A stretch of 64,000 nucleotides of DNA. Source: Kiritimatiellia bacterium. GTDB lineage: Bacteria; Verrucomicrobiota; Kiritimatiellia; RFP12; UBA1067. Location of the stretch: NCBI GenBank assembly GCA_017454745.1, contig JAFTCL010000011.1, forward strand, positions 62,001 to 126,000. Direction: 5' to 3'. This document shows, in pieces, positions 35,094 through 45,787 of this stretch; the first letter of the stretch is position 1; every line of letters starts with the position of its first letter. The position numbers were made by a program, and so were the translations under genes. Under the pieces are notes generated by a model. It was given only the letters and a program-made list of their open reading frames with translations. It searched no databases and was not told the DNA's origin.

Positions 35094-38000
35094 TTAACGG
35101 GCTATGGCATCGCCAAGCGAGGAACGAACTTGACGCAATTCGGATGGAGATCGGGTGAATTCGGTCATGCTTGTAACCAACATACGGCTGAAAACATCGG
35201 CGGCGGCCTTGCCTTTGCGGCCGGACAACAGCTGCAACCACTCGTAATCCTCCACCGCGTCGCGCATTTGCGCCAAACGGATTGACGGCAGAATCAGGTC
35301 CCGCGCCGGATACAGGAATATCCCGTCGCCGGGCATGTGCAACCCGCTGTAGGTGTTCCACTCCTGGAAGAAGGTGTCGGAGTCGTCAAGCAACGGATTG
35401 TCGCCCCAATAATTCACATGCCAGAACAACAAGCCGTCCGCCCCGTACAAATGGGTCATCCATCCCAGAAGCCGCCCTTCAATCAGCGGATATTCGTATG
35501 ACGACATATTGGCGTAAGGATAGGTCGGCCCGCAACAAGTGTACCACCAGACCTGTTTACCTTGCGAATGCAACTTTTCGGTCAGTTCAGGACGGAACAC
35601 CGAGGTGAGCGGACAAAACCAATCCGTAGTGTTGACGAAGGGGATGTCCGTCTTCCCGGCCGCCATGTCACGATACATCATTGCCGTGGTCATCACCGGA
35701 ATGTCCGGGAAATCGCGGCGGAATTTCTTCCAGATTTCATCAATTCCGGCGTAAAACTTCCGGTCGCGCTCGTCAAATCCATACACGTAAGCGAATTTTT
35801 GCAACCCGTGCTTTCGCAGCTCGGCCACATACGGCGACAGCCGGGTCTTCACGGATTCGTAAAATTCCGGAGTGAACACCGCCTCCGGTGGCGCCCAGCA
35901 GACCCATTTGGTTTTCGGATTGGTGGGCGGCGGGACAAGGTTCAAGATATTGAATCGGCACATCCCGCGCGATCTGGCATGGAGCAAATCCTTAATTTCC
36001 GGCGGCGAAGTACGGGAAATATCATCGGGATTGAGGCGATTGTCCAACATCAAATCGTGGCTTTGCCGCTTCATTTCCTCGAAACGATTGGGGTAATGCG
36101 CCCTGGTGAAACCATCCATAACGCTGAACGCGGTGGGCATCCCAAAGGTTTCCGGCAACGAAAATTCCCTCACCCGTACCGTAACTGGAACGTCGGCTAC
36201 CACATTCCCGTTTTCAGTCACTCTGACCGTGCCCTTGTACTCGCCCGCCGCAGCGTCGGCATCCGCCGTCACGGTCAACCACAACCCCTGCGAACCGCCG
36301 CGCCTGACCCGGAACGGAGCCGGGGGCAACAAGGGATCCGGCAACCAGCGTTCCGCGTCCGGCGGTGCAAAAGGATGGCGAAAATACCCTGCCCTGCGCC
36401 TAAGGTAACCGACCCGCTGCCAAACAAAACTGCCTTTAAATTCTTTACCGGAGTCTGTCCGCAACGGGGAAAGCTCCAGCATCCCGTTGCCCCATTCCGA
36501 CCCTTTATCCGTCGACACCACCACCTGCGCACTCTCGCGCTCCCGACGCGCCAACTCAATCCGGATCGGTTTTGGAGCCGACAACTGGCTGGGATCGGGA
36601 AAGGTCAACGGCGTGACCTTTTCCAGCGAATCTGCCGTCCAGACCACAGTCCGTTGCGGCGGCATCGAGTCGAGACGTATTTCCGGCAACGGCACATCCA
36701 CGTCAGCCCGTTGGGTACCGTCTGACAACTTTAACGACAAACTATCCGCAGCGGAATCGATCGAAACCAACGCAGTCGTGCCCTTGCCGCCTACACTCGC
36801 GCCATCCAGTCCGTCGGCAACCGACCATTCCAACGGTTTGGCGAAACGGATTTCCGCCACATCGGAGTTGGAGTACGGCCGATCAGTGGCACGGTCCGCC
36901 CCCAACACTTCCAACCCCATTTCCCGCCGTTCCAAAAACAATCCATCAAACCAAGCCTTGCCGGTACCGTTACGAACGAAAGCATAATACTTTATTTTCT
37001 CGACCGGCTTTTCCGGGTAAAAAACCGCCTTGGTTTGAGCCCACCCATGGGTTCCTTTCGCCCAATCGGCGCGTTTTCCCCAAGCGTTACCACCGCCTTG
37101 ATACCAAATATCCAGATAAATGCAATAATCGGTGGCATTGACGTCTTCGGCTTTGCTCCAACCGCCAAAAAAAATTGGTGATCGGTCCGGGTGGGGATAA
37201 ACCAAATCCTGAATCACCCCGCCGCCATTAGAACCGGGTTTAACATCGGCAACCGCCGACCACGCCCCCTGCTCATGCTCCCGGTCATCAACCTTAAACG
37301 CGGAATCCCCGTAGGGCCACCAGATTTTGCATTCATTCCATTTAAGTTTTTCAAAACCGCCGTCACGGAAACGGGGCAGCGCGTCCAAACGGAAAAACTC
37401 GTCGGCATAACGTTCGCCGAAGGTTTTCAAGGCTTCGGCGGAAAAATGCAAACGGTCTCCCCGGTGAACAAGCCCTTGCGAAGAAGCCAGTCCGCAATAC
37501 GGCAACCGCGGCAATCCCGTTTTTAACATCGCGTTGAACTTGGGGGCCGGCTGGTAAAATTCTCCTAACTCACCCAACACCACCGGCACGTCCTGCGCGT
37601 CCAGATCCCAGCGCAATCGGTCCAACATAGTCAAAAAACGTGAAACGTAGCTCTCGCGTTTCCCATCGGCACTATCCGCCTCGCCCTGATGCCAAAGTAT
37701 GCCCGCCAAACGTCCGCCGCCGTTCAGCGCGGCGCGGGTACGGGCTACCGCATTAGTGTAAAGTTTTTTGCCCGGCATCCACTCCGCCAGCGCCGAGCCG
37801 CCCATCGCGCAGGGAATCAAACCGATCCGGGCATCGGGATATCGATCCGCGACCTGCCGGGCGAATGACGAACACAACCCCACCCCTGCCATCTTCGGTT
37901 TGTCGAAATGCACCGGATCCTTGGCCGGCACCCACTCCCGCGTCGCGTTGAACATAAAAATCCGCGGATGCGGCGGCGGCGGTTCTTGCGGCAACTGTCC

Positions 38001-38117
38001 GCGCCCCGCCATGTTGGACTGGCCGATCAGCAGAAACAACATCGTCTCTTCGGCGCCGGCCGGACATACCGACGACAACAACCCCATCGCCAATGCCACC
38101 CCAAAAACCCGCTTCAT
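35094..38117 (-). CDS. Sialate esterase-like/DUF4091 fusion hydrolase
   Basis: 1007 residues, exported (signal peptide ending near CPAGA). Residues about 25-245 form an SGNH/SASA acetylesterase domain: IGQSNMAGRG with Ser34, LWHQGEADS (about 141-149) and the late DRLHFS with Asp221/His224. Residues about 250-410 look like a carbohydrate-binding beta-sandwich (WWPYGDSAFKVDDREHEQGAW). Residues about 500-1000 form a DUF4091 / GH123-like hydrolase domain, ending with the usual PSIRLAQMRDAVEDYEWLQLL. Both activities in one chain suggest attack on acetylated, perhaps amino-sugar-containing, glycans. A strong GTAAGGAGGGG precedes the ATG; uvrA ends 11 bp upstream. Confidence 0.85.
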   Translation of the reverse strand: MKRVFGVALAMGLLSSVCPAGAEETMLFLLIGQSNMAGRGQLPQEPPPPHPRIFMFNATREWVPAKDPVHFDKPKMAGVGLCSSFARQVADRYPDARIGLIPCAMGGSALAEWMPGKKLYTNAVARTRAALNGGGRLAGILWHQGEADSADGKRESYVSRFLTMLDRLRWDLDAQDVPVVLGELGEFYQPAPKFNAMLKTGLPRLPYCGLASSQGLVHRGDRLHFSAEALKTFGERYADEFFRLDALPRFRDGGFEKLKWNECKIWWPYGDSAFKVDDREHEQGAWSAVADVKPGSNGGGVIQDLVYPHPDRSPIFFGGWSKAEDVNATDYCIYLDIWYQGGGNAWGKRADWAKGTHGWAQTKAVFYPEKPVEKIKYYAFVRNGTGKAWFDGLFLERREMGLEVLGADRATDRPYSNSDVAEIRFAKPLEWSVADGLDGASVGGKGTTALVSIDSAADSLSLKLSDGTQRADVDVPLPEIRLDSMPPQRTVVWTADSLEKVTPLTFPDPSQLSAPKPIRIELARRERESAQVVVSTDKGSEWGNGMLELSPLRTDSGKEFKGSFVWQRVGYLRRRAGYFRHPFAPPDAERWLPDPLLPPAPFRVRRGGSQGLWLTVTADADAAAGEYKGTVRVTENGNVVADVPVTVRVREFSLPETFGMPTAFSVMDGFTRAHYPNRFEEMKRQSHDLMLDNRLNPDDISRTSPPEIKDLLHARSRGMCRFNILNLVPPPTNPKTKWVCWAPPEAVFTPEFYESVKTRLSPYVAELRKHGLQKFAYVYGFDERDRKFYAGIDEIWKKFRRDFPDIPVMTTAMMYRDMAAGKTDIPFVNTTDWFCPLTSVFRPELTEKLHSQGKQVWWYTCCGPTYPYANMSSYEYPLIEGRLLGWMTHLYGADGLLFWHVNYWGDNPLLDDSDTFFQEWNTYSGLHMPGDGIFLYPARDLILPSIRLAQMRDAVEDYEWLQLLSGRKGKAAADVFSRMLVTSMTEFTRSPSELRQVRSSLGDAIAR

Positions 38118-38128
38118 AAGACCCCTCC

Positions 38129-40924
38129 TTACAAGAATCTGGCCGTGTACGATTTACGGTTCTTTTTAACCTCTTCCGGTGTACCGCAAGCCACCACGGT
38201 TCCGCCGGCCTCTCCGCCGTCCGGGCCAAGGTCTATTATGTAATCGGCGCAACGCATCACGTCAACATTGTGCTCAATCACCACCACGGTATTGCCGGAT
38301 TCGCGCAGACGCAGCAACAGCTCCATCAGTTTCCTGACATCCTCAAAATGCAGCCCGGTGGTCGGCTCGTCCAACAGATAGAGCGTCTTCCCGGTGGCGC
38401 GCTTGGAAAGTTCCGTCGCCAGTTTGATCCGCTGCGCCTCGCCGCCGGACAGTGTGGTGGAGCTTTGCCCAAGATGGATGTAGCCCAAACCAACGCTTTG
38501 AAGCGTCTTGAGTTTGTTGGCGACCGACGGCACCGCATTGAAAAACTCCAACGCCTCGTTGACCGTCATATTCAGCACGTCGGTAATGGTTTTGTCGCCG
38601 TAACGCACTTCCAATGTTTCCCGGTTGTATCGGGCGCCGTTGCACTGCTCGCATGTCACGTAAACATCCGGCAGGAAGTTCATCTCCAGCCTCCGCACGC
38701 CGTCGCCTTTGCATACCTCGCAGCGTCCGCCCTTCACATTGAAGCTGAACCGCCCCGGACTGTAGCCGCGCATCTTAGCGGCCGGGGTGGCGGCGAACAA
38801 TTCGCGGATTGCAGAAAACGCCCCGGTGTAGGTTACCGGATTACTGCGCGGGGTGCGCCCGATCGGGCTTTGGTCGATCTCTATCACCCGGTCGATATTT
38901 TCAATCCCGGTGATGCGGTCAAACTTGCCGGGCTTATCCTTGGAGTGGTAAAACTCCTGAAACAGATGGCGCTTGAGAATGTCGCTCACCAAAGTTGATT
39001 TGCCGGACCCGGAGACACCGGTAACGCAAATGAAACACCCCAGCGGGAAAGCCACGTCAATGCGCTTCAGGTTATTCTCGGCCGCGCCGAAAACTTTAAT
39101 CCACTTTTTCCCGGGAACCACCCGCACCGATGGCGGCACCACCTTCCGCCGCCCCGTAAGATAATCAGCGGTTAACGACTGCTTGCACCGCAACAATCCC
39201 GCGACATCGCCCTGGTAAACCACCTCGCCGCCCTTGCGCCCCGCGCCCGGACCGATGTCCACGATATAGTCGGCGTTGCGCATCATCTCTTCGTCGTGTT
39301 CCACCACAATGACCGAATTGCCGCGCTGTTGGAGTTGTCGCAACATCTTTATCAGCCGCTCGTTGTCCCGCGGGTGCAACCCGATGGTCGGCTCGTCCAG
39401 CACGTACATCACCCCGACCAGACCGGAGCCGATCTGCGACGCCAGCCGAATACGCTGCATCTCACCGCCGGAAAGAGTGGAACTTTCCCGGTCAAGCGAC
39501 AGGTAATCCAACCCGACATCGATCATGAACTTCAAACGTTTGCGGATTTCCTTAAGCACGTCCGCCACCATTCTAGCGTCGGCATCGGAGAGTGAAATGC
39601 GGTCGAAGAACTCGGCAGCGCGATTAACCGGCATCGACATCAGTTCCACAATGGTCTTACCCGCCACCGTGCAAACCCGTGACTCCGGTTTCAACCGCGC
39701 CCCGCGGCACTCCGGGCACATCTGGCGGCTCATAAACGCCGCGAACCGGTCGCGCATTTCGTCCGACTCCGACTCTTCGTACCGGCGTTTCAGGTTCGCC
39801 AGCACGCCTTCGAAGGGACGGTCTTCCTTGCGCCACTCTAACACCAGCGGCTCGTCGAACCCGTGCATCAGTTTCTTACGGAACGCGGCGGGCAGTTTCT
39901 CATACGGGGTTCGCAACGAGACGCGGTTCTGCGAAGCGATACGCTCCAGCAAATACTTGTAGTAAACAATCGCGTGATGCCCGGCTACCCGCCAAGGCTT
40001 AATCGCCTCCTCCAGCGGCAGAGATTTGTCGGGCACCACCAAATCCTCGTCAAACACCCATTGCGAGCCGAGACCGGAACAAACCGGACAGGCGCCGTAT
40101 GGCGCGTTAAAAGAGAAAGAGCGCGGCTTAAGCTCCTCAAAAGAAATCATGCAATCCGGGCAGGCGTTTTTTTCGGAAAACAACTCTTCTCGGGTATTTC
40201 CGTCATTCTCGATAATCTGCGCCTTCATGATGCCGTCGCCGAGCTTGAGCGACAGCTCGACCGAATCGGTCATCCGCCCGCGCACCGTGCTGTTCACCAC
40301 CAACCGATCCACCACCGCGTCGATATTGTGCTGCTTGTTCTTTTCCAGTGGCGGCACATCGTCCAACGCCATCATCTCCCCGTCCACCCGGACGCGGACA
40401 AACCCCTGCCGGCGCACGGACTCAAAAACATCCTCGTGGCGGCCCTTGCGCCCGCGCACCAAAGGCGCCAGCAGAATCACCTTGGTCTTCTCCGGTAAAC
40501 GCAGCAGCTGGTCAACGATTTGTTCCGCGCTCTGCTTCTGTACCGGCTTGCCGCATTTCGGACAGTGCGCCTGACCGATGGTGCCGTAAAGCAGACGCAA
40601 ATAATCGTGCACCTCGGTCACGGTCGCCACGATTGACCGGGGGTTGTTGCCGGTGGTGCGCTGCTCGATGGAAATCGCGGGCGAAAGCCCCTCAATATGG
40701 TCAACCTCGGGCTTCTGCATCTGGTCGAGGAACTGCCGGGCGTATGCCGAAAGGCTCTCGACATAACGCCGCTGGCCTTCGGCGTAAAGGGTGTCGAAAG
40801 CCAGCGAGGATTTTCCCGAACCGCTCAACCCGGTTATCACGGTCAGCCGGTCACGCGGAATCCGGACATCGATATTTTTCAAGTTGTTCTGGCGTGCGCC
40901 AGTAATGACGATCTCAGAAGCCAT
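38129..40924 (-). CDS. uvrA: UvrABC excinuclease subunit A
   Basis: 931 residues from the ATG at 40924 ([20 protein letters not shown]); an upstream in-frame ATG would overlap the tolA end. Damage-recognition ATPase of nucleotide excision repair. Two ABC modules with Walker [15 protein letters not shown] and [14 protein letters not shown], and signatures [14 protein letters not shown] and [15 protein letters not shown]. Zinc-binding cysteine pairs CPDCMI...CPVC and CEVC...CEQC are intact. It is transcribed after tolA and before the esterase/DUF4091 gene. uvrC lies about 16 kb away; uvrB is not in the window. Confidence 0.98.
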   Translation of the reverse strand: MASEIVITGARQNNLKNIDVRIPRDRLTVITGLSGSGKSSLAFDTLYAEGQRRYVESLSAYARQFLDQMQKPEVDHIEGLSPAISIEQRTTGNNPRSIVATVTEVHDYLRLLYGTIGQAHCPKCGKPVQKQSAEQIVDQLLRLPEKTKVILLAPLVRGRKGRHEDVFESVRRQGFVRVRVDGEMMALDDVPPLEKNKQHNIDAVVDRLVVNSTVRGRMTDSVELSLKLGDGIMKAQIIENDGNTREELFSEKNACPDCMISFEELKPRSFSFNAPYGACPVCSGLGSQWVFDEDLVVPDKSLPLEEAIKPWRVAGHHAIVYYKYLLERIASQNRVSLRTPYEKLPAAFRKKLMHGFDEPLVLEWRKEDRPFEGVLANLKRRYEESESDEMRDRFAAFMSRQMCPECRGARLKPESRVCTVAGKTIVELMSMPVNRAAEFFDRISLSDADARMVADVLKEIRKRLKFMIDVGLDYLSLDRESSTLSGGEMQRIRLASQIGSGLVGVMYVLDEPTIGLHPRDNERLIKMLRQLQQRGNSVIVVEHDEEMMRNADYIVDIGPGAGRKGGEVVYQGDVAGLLRCKQSLTADYLTGRRKVVPPSVRVVPGKKWIKVFGAAENNLKRIDVAFPLGCFICVTGVSGSGKSTLVSDILKRHLFQEFYHSKDKPGKFDRITGIENIDRVIEIDQSPIGRTPRSNPVTYTGAFSAIRELFAATPAAKMRGYSPGRFSFNVKGGRCEVCKGDGVRRLEMNFLPDVYVTCEQCNGARYNRETLEVRYGDKTITDVLNMTVNEALEFFNAVPSVANKLKTLQSVGLGYIHLGQSSTTLSGGEAQRIKLATELSKRATGKTLYLLDEPTTGLHFEDVRKLMELLLRLRESGNTVVVIEHNVDVMRCADYIIDLGPDGGEAGGTVVACGTPEEVKKNRKSYTARFL

Positions 40925-40961
40925 TCCACAATACTCCCCGACACCGTTTCCGGCGGTCTGA

Positions 40962-41813
40962 CTACTCAACTTTAAATTCAATCCGCAACGTTTCGTACTG
41001 CTTTATAAAAGCCAGCGAAAGTCCGCGAATCGGCATCGTTCTGGCGGCTGCCGCCTTCACGGTTTTGTCAAAAAAAGGGTCCCCAGACGACTGTACCAAC
41101 TCGTAGCTCACGATGCGTCCCGTATTGTCAAGTTTAATCTCGAGTTGCGCGGGCCGCACGCCGTTGGCGGCTGGCTGTTCCCAAGACTGGTAAAGCGCCT
41201 GTTTGATCAACAGGAAACAACGCTCCTGCTCCCCTTGCGGCACTTGGTTGCGGGTTCCGGCGCGAGCGCCGGCGTTCAACGCGGAAAGCAACTCTTGGCG
41301 CGAAAGCGGTTTGTCCACTGCCGGGCGGTTTGACGCCCGGGGCAGTTTCGTGAAATCCTCTTTAGGTTTGTTCTGTACCGGTTTCGGCCCTTCTACCCGC
41401 GGTCCCTTAACGAACGGCTTCTTGGGGGGATTCTTCTTAGGCGGATCCGGTTTTTTGGGCGGCGGTTTCTTGTCCGGCTTCTTCGGCGGGTCCGGCTTTT
41501 TGGGCGGATCTTTCTTCTTCGGCGGGTCTTTCTTTGGCGGATCCTTTTTTACCGTCACCGGATCCGGCAGCGTCGGCAAATCATCGTCCGGTTCCGGAGG
41601 CGGCGGCGTGACCTCGGTAGGGTCGGGCTTGTCCTCCGGAACATCATCCTGCTCGTACATTTCCGGCAGTACCACAGTGAAGTCAAGCGGCACGACCAGT
41701 TCTTTCTTGCGGCACCCCGGAAGCATGGACACGCCCGTTGCCGCCGTCAACAGCAAGACGTGCAGCAGGACGGAACAATTAACCGAAAAGGCTGAAAAAA
41801 TCTTCCGGGCCAT
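40962..41813 (-). CDS. tolA: TolA/TonB-like energy-transducing protein
   Basis: 283 residues. One N-terminal membrane helix (about 8-30), then a Pro/Lys/Asp-rich extended region (about 60-155, many DPPKK repeats) able to span the periplasm, and a C-terminal TonB/TolA domain (about 200-283; PQGEQERCFLLIKQALYQSW ... YETLRIEFKVE). Working with TolQ and TolR, it couples proton motive force to the outer membrane. Order tolQ-tolR-tolA supports Tol rather than TonB, but tolB and pal are absent here and no TonB-dependent receptor lies near, so either system is possible. Confidence 0.82.
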   Translation of the reverse strand: MARKIFSAFSVNCSVLLHVLLLTAATGVSMLPGCRKKELVVPLDFTVVLPEMYEQDDVPEDKPDPTEVTPPPPEPDDDLPTLPDPVTVKKDPPKKDPPKKKDPPKKPDPPKKPDKKPPPKKPDPPKKNPPKKPFVKGPRVEGPKPVQNKPKEDFTKLPRASNRPAVDKPLSRQELLSALNAGARAGTRNQVPQGEQERCFLLIKQALYQSWEQPAANGVRPAQLEIKLDNTGRIVSYELVQSSGDPFFDKTVKAAAARTMPIRGLSLAFIKQYETLRIEFKVE

Positions 41814-41826
41814 AGGCGGATAAAAT

Positions 41827-42237
41827 TTAGTCGGACAGCGTAACCAGCGCCATCCGCGTGATCTTGACCTTGTACAAAATGCGGATCACCCGCATCACCT
41901 TGCCGTAATCCAGGCGCTCGTCCGCCCGGACCAGCACCGCAGTTTTTTCATCCTCTGCCGCCATCAGCCCCAACACCTGCTCCAACTCCTCCAGATCGGT
42001 GGCCTTGTTGTTCAGGAAGATCTTGCCTTCGGCGTCCAGCGAAACCGTGTTGGCCTTTTTGCGCGGAAGGACATCCGCCTTGCCCTGCGGCAAACGGACC
42101 GATATCCCCTGCTCCATCGCCGGCATGGTGATGATGAAGGTGATCAGCAACAGAAAGGTGAGGTCGATCAACGGCATCATGTTGATCTCGTTGATGGTCT
42201 TCCGCTGCTTGTCGCGACCGATACGGCGACGCATCAT
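41827..42237 (-). CDS. tolR: ExbD/TolR family protein
   Basis: 136 residues: a short basic start (MMRRRIGRDKQRKTI), one membrane helix with the conserved proton-path Asp in MMPLIDLTFLLLITFIIT, and a periplasmic domain with SLDAEGKIFLNNKATDLEEL and a C-terminal RIIRILYKV-like helix. It starts immediately after the tolQ stop. It forms the proton channel with TolQ. Confidence 0.92.
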   Translation of the reverse strand: MMRRRIGRDKQRKTINEINMMPLIDLTFLLLITFIITMPAMEQGISVRLPQGKADVLPRKKANTVSLDAEGKIFLNNKATDLEELEQVLGLMAAEDEKTAVLVRADERLDYGKVMRVIRILYKVKITRMALVTLSD

Positions 42238-42990
42238 CTACTTTTCCTCCCACTGCTGGTACTCGCACGCGATACGCCCCAGCAACTCTTCGGCGAATCC
42301 CTCCATATCAACAGAAAGCTGGCGGATCTTCCCAGCCAGATTGTTATAGAAACAAGTGCTGGGAATGGCAACCAATAATCCGACAACGGTGGTAACCAAC
42401 GCGGATGATATGGCCGGCGCGATTTCCGAAAGCAACATTGACTGTTTGACGCCCATCGTGGCGAACGCGTCCAGCACCCCCCACACCGTGCCGAGCAATC
42501 CAAGCATCGGGACCGCATTGACAATCGTGCCCAAGATGCCCATGCCGTGCTCGATGCGCACTTCCTCCTCCTCCACGGTGTGTTCGCAGGTGCCGCGCAC
42601 CAGTGCCACCTCACGCGAGGTCAGCGCGGGGGACTGACTGCCCCCGCGGTTGGAAATCATTGCATTACGAATGCTGGGATCCATCAGTTTGACCATCCGT
42701 TCGCAGGAACGGGTGTAAATCAACTCGACGGATGAATCGCGCCCCTTGTTGCGGGAGAGGTAATAGTCCAGCACATCCTTACCCGCCAGAAACTCGCGCT
42801 TAAAGATCCTGGAGTTGCGTTCTATGCTCGCCAGCTCTTTCCGTTTCCCGATAATCACCGCCGCCGCGACCACCGAACTGGCCAACTGCAGCAGCACAAT
42901 CACCCGGCCCATCAGGTTGGAGTCGAAAAAACCCTGAAAAATCGACAACATACCCGAAACCGGCATAAACATTGACTGCACGTCAAACAT
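42238..42990 (-). CDS. tolQ: MotA/TolQ/ExbB proton channel protein
   Basis: 250 residues from the ATG at 42990, chosen because GGGGAG lies 9 nt upstream; a GTG at 43023 would add 11 residues without a good site. Three membrane helices: one near residues 25-45, and two in the C-terminal part with the signature GILGTIVNAVPMLGLLGTVWGVLDAF and ISSALVTTVVGLLVAIPS. The long cytoplasmic segment lies between. It is the first of tolQ-tolR-tolA, only about 40 bp after the GH2 gene. Confidence 0.93.
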   Translation of the reverse strand: MFDVQSMFMPVSGMLSIFQGFFDSNLMGRVIVLLQLASSVVAAAVIIGKRKELASIERNSRIFKREFLAGKDVLDYYLSRNKGRDSSVELIYTRSCERMVKLMDPSIRNAMISNRGGSQSPALTSREVALVRGTCEHTVEEEEVRIEHGMGILGTIVNAVPMLGLLGTVWGVLDAFATMGVKQSMLLSEIAPAISSALVTTVVGLLVAIPSTCFYNNLAGKIRQLSVDMEGFAEELLGRIACEYQQWEEK

Positions 42991-43030
42991 CTTGGAAATC
43001 TCCCCGACAATCCGTCCGGACACTCCGGCA

Positions 43031-45787
43031 TTACTTTACAAAATCAAAAGTGATATCCATGGGGTACCGGCCAAACCGTTCGCCGTAAATAGCCAACCCT
43101 TTGTCGTCCGCCTCGAACCGCACCGTGATCTTCCCGTCCACGGCTTTCGCCAAAACCGCGGCCGGAATTTCGGTCTCCACCAAATAACCGTAGGACCCGG
43201 CTTCGCGCAACAGCTTATCGCGCAGCTGGGAACCCCAAGAGAGGAAGCCGCGGTGGTCGGCCGGATCATCCGCCAGTTCCACCGTTTTCACGGTCTCGCC
43301 GTTCACCACGATCCGAACCGCGCCCTTCCATTTATCCACACTGGTCATCGGATACGCGTTCTTGTTGGCGCTACGGTCATGGAAACCGGCTCCCAGCATA
43401 TAGTCGCCGTCGCTGTCACCCTTCGCGCCTTCCTTATCTTTGCCGTTCAGGCGCTTCGCGGAAATCTCGGCGCGAAGCACCGCCTTGGACCATTGCCCCT
43501 GCGGCACCGCCACGGTGTACTCAAAGAAACCCTTGCCGGCGCCGTTGACCTTAAGGCCATCCAGCACGTTCCATTGTTTTTGCGACCATTCCGCCCGCAC
43601 AAAGCTCTTCGGAGCGACCCGCACCGTCACTCCGCCGTCCGTGGTCTGCTGGCGCGGCTGTTGCTCACCGTCGCGCAAAGCGAAAGTCGCGAAATTGCGC
43701 GCCACGATCTTTCGGTCATCGACCAGGCTCAGGCAAATCACGCCGGCGCCGACACGGTCGGGCAACTTGATGTTGAGCGGGCCAAGCTCACGGCTGTCCC
43801 ACGCTTTGGCGGCAAAGGCCGGGCAAAGGTTTTTAATCGGCTGCTCGGAGAGTTTGCCCTGACTGTCCCACATCCGGATTTCCGCGTTCAGCGTCAACGG
43901 CTTGCCCTCAAAACGGTCGGTGGTGAGCGAGAGCGAGACCGGCATCCGCCAAGTATCGCCGGGACGGAACACCCGAAACAGTTCGGTGTCCAAAGCGAGG
44001 TACGCGTCAGAGTGCAAATCGTTCAACCGCATACCGGGGAACAGCTCCTCAATCCCGGTGAATTTTTCGGTGCGGTCGAAACGGACGTACCCGTTCCACT
44101 CGTTGCAAACGTCATGGTGCTCGGTGTACAACCACCCGCAGCACTGGGGATGGCGGCGGAAAGCGTCCATCATCATGTGGTAATCCCAGCTCCAATCGCA
44201 ATCGCCGCTGCTGCCTTCATACCCCCACACGTTACCGCATTCGCTGTTCAGCATCGGAACGCCGTCGGTCTGGCGGTAGCCGTCCTTGTAGTTCCATTTA
44301 GACCCGGGGAAGGTGTTCTTCACCGCGTCCAGAACCTCCTTCTCCCACTGATAGCCCGGACGGTAGGCGTGCCAGGAATTCAGGTCGGAGACAACATGGT
44401 CGTTGTGGCAGGGAGACTGGTCCTCCACCAGACGGGAGGGGTCCAACTGTTTGGCAAGCCGGTACATGGCGGCGACCTTCTCCTGGGTCTGCGGCAGGTA
44501 CTGGTTGGGTTTTCCGGGCACTTTGGTGAATAGCCCCCACGTCTCGTTGTACAGCACCCAACAGAAAATGGCGGGGTGGTTCATGTCGCGGCGAACCATT
44601 TCGCGCAGCGCATACTCGCTCTCTTGGAACATCTCCTGCGTGGGCTGACCCCAAGAGTTGGGCACATCCGCCATAATCAGCAACCCCAGCTTGTCCGCCC
44701 AATACAGCTTGCGGGGAATTTCAACCTTGATGTGGATCCGGTTTCCGGTTAACCCCAACCGCTTGGAAATCAAAATCTCGTTTTTCATGAATTCGTCGGA
44801 CGGGAAGGTGTAGTACCCGTCGGGATGGTACGACTGGTCGAGGGTAAGCTGCATGTAAACCGGCTTATTGTTCAGCGCGATGTACGGGATACCGCTGCCG
44901 GGCAGCTTGGCCACGCTAATCTTGCGCATTCCGAAATAGGTGGATACCTCATCCTTGATTCCGGTTCCCTCCAGCACCGCCTTCACTTCATACAGGTACG
45001 GATTGTCCAAATCCCAAAGCTTGACATCCCGCAACGGCACCGGGAGGGTCAATTCCATCTGACCAATCTGGAACTCCGCCTTCGCCTCGGCAGAACGATC
45101 CTCCGGCTTGAAACGCAGTGAAAAGGAAAGGTCATCCTTCGCCGGACCGCTCAAGGTGATTTTAGCGGTCACCATCCGCCGGTCGATATCCGGCACCAGA
45201 TGCACCGATTCAAGGTAAGTGGCGGGACGCGCCTCCAGATATACGGTCTGCCAAATGCCGCGGGCGTTGCCGTAACCCTGCTTGCCGTACAACGTAAAAT
45301 CGCGTCGCTTGTCATCCGCCCTAAGCGTAATCTGCTGCGGCTCCCCCCATTTGGCAAAGGGAGTCAGTTCAAACTCAAACGGGGTGTAGCCGCCATGGTG
45401 CTCGCCAATCGCCTGGCCGTCAATCCAGCCGTGGGTCTGCCAGTCCGACGCCCCGACCACCAGAAACACGCGCATGCCCTTCCAGCGTTCCGGCAGAGTC
45501 ACGGTCCGCCGATACCACCCGATGTCCGCTTCGTCCTTAACCCCGGAAGCTTTGGAACCCCAAGGGAACGGCACCGTGACAACAAGCGGATACTGCCCGT
45601 TGTCCTGGGTGAACCACTGCTGCTTGACCCCCTCATCGCTCTTGTCGAAACGGAAGCTCCAACTGCCGTTCAGGTTCACCCATTCAGGACGCTCAAAATC
45701 TGGACGGGGATGCTCGGGAAGCGGGATCGGGTCCGCCGCGAAAACCGCCGCCGCCGTGAGAAAAAGCCCAAAAAACGCTACTCGCAT
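43031..45787 (-). CDS. Glycoside hydrolase family 2 enzyme
   Basis: 918 residues, exported (MRVAFFGLFLTAAAVFA). Order: jelly-roll sugar-binding domain (RPEWVNLNGSWSFRFD ... WYRRTVTLPERWKG), Ig-like domain, TIM barrel with acid/base Glu in CWVLYNETWGL (about residue 413) and nucleophile Glu in MLNSECGNVWGYEG (about 514), then long C-terminal beta domains. The barrel signatures fit beta-galactosidase/glucuronidase/mannosidase types; substrate is not determinable. It probably starts the transcript that continues through tolQRA, uvrA and the esterase gene. Confidence 0.92.
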   Translation of the reverse strand: MRVAFFGLFLTAAAVFAADPIPLPEHPRPDFERPEWVNLNGSWSFRFDKSDEGVKQQWFTQDNGQYPLVVTVPFPWGSKASGVKDEADIGWYRRTVTLPERWKGMRVFLVVGASDWQTHGWIDGQAIGEHHGGYTPFEFELTPFAKWGEPQQITLRADDKRRDFTLYGKQGYGNARGIWQTVYLEARPATYLESVHLVPDIDRRMVTAKITLSGPAKDDLSFSLRFKPEDRSAEAKAEFQIGQMELTLPVPLRDVKLWDLDNPYLYEVKAVLEGTGIKDEVSTYFGMRKISVAKLPGSGIPYIALNNKPVYMQLTLDQSYHPDGYYTFPSDEFMKNEILISKRLGLTGNRIHIKVEIPRKLYWADKLGLLIMADVPNSWGQPTQEMFQESEYALREMVRRDMNHPAIFCWVLYNETWGLFTKVPGKPNQYLPQTQEKVAAMYRLAKQLDPSRLVEDQSPCHNDHVVSDLNSWHAYRPGYQWEKEVLDAVKNTFPGSKWNYKDGYRQTDGVPMLNSECGNVWGYEGSSGDCDWSWDYHMMMDAFRRHPQCCGWLYTEHHDVCNEWNGYVRFDRTEKFTGIEELFPGMRLNDLHSDAYLALDTELFRVFRPGDTWRMPVSLSLTTDRFEGKPLTLNAEIRMWDSQGKLSEQPIKNLCPAFAAKAWDSRELGPLNIKLPDRVGAGVICLSLVDDRKIVARNFATFALRDGEQQPRQQTTDGGVTVRVAPKSFVRAEWSQKQWNVLDGLKVNGAGKGFFEYTVAVPQGQWSKAVLRAEISAKRLNGKDKEGAKGDSDGDYMLGAGFHDRSANKNAYPMTSVDKWKGAVRIVVNGETVKTVELADDPADHRGFLSWGSQLRDKLLREAGSYGYLVETEIPAAVLAKAVDGKITVRFEADDKGLAIYGERFGRYPMDITFDFVK

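Noticed and set aside
41400..41560. Low-complexity DPPKK coding repeats in tolA as a mobile repeat
   Set aside because: Proline/lysine-rich linkers are normal in TolA/TonB proteins and explain the DNA repetition.
42992..44533. 513-codon plus-strand open frame opposite the GH2 gene
   Set aside because: Lies entirely against a well-supported hydrolase; arises from GC-biased codon use on the other strand.
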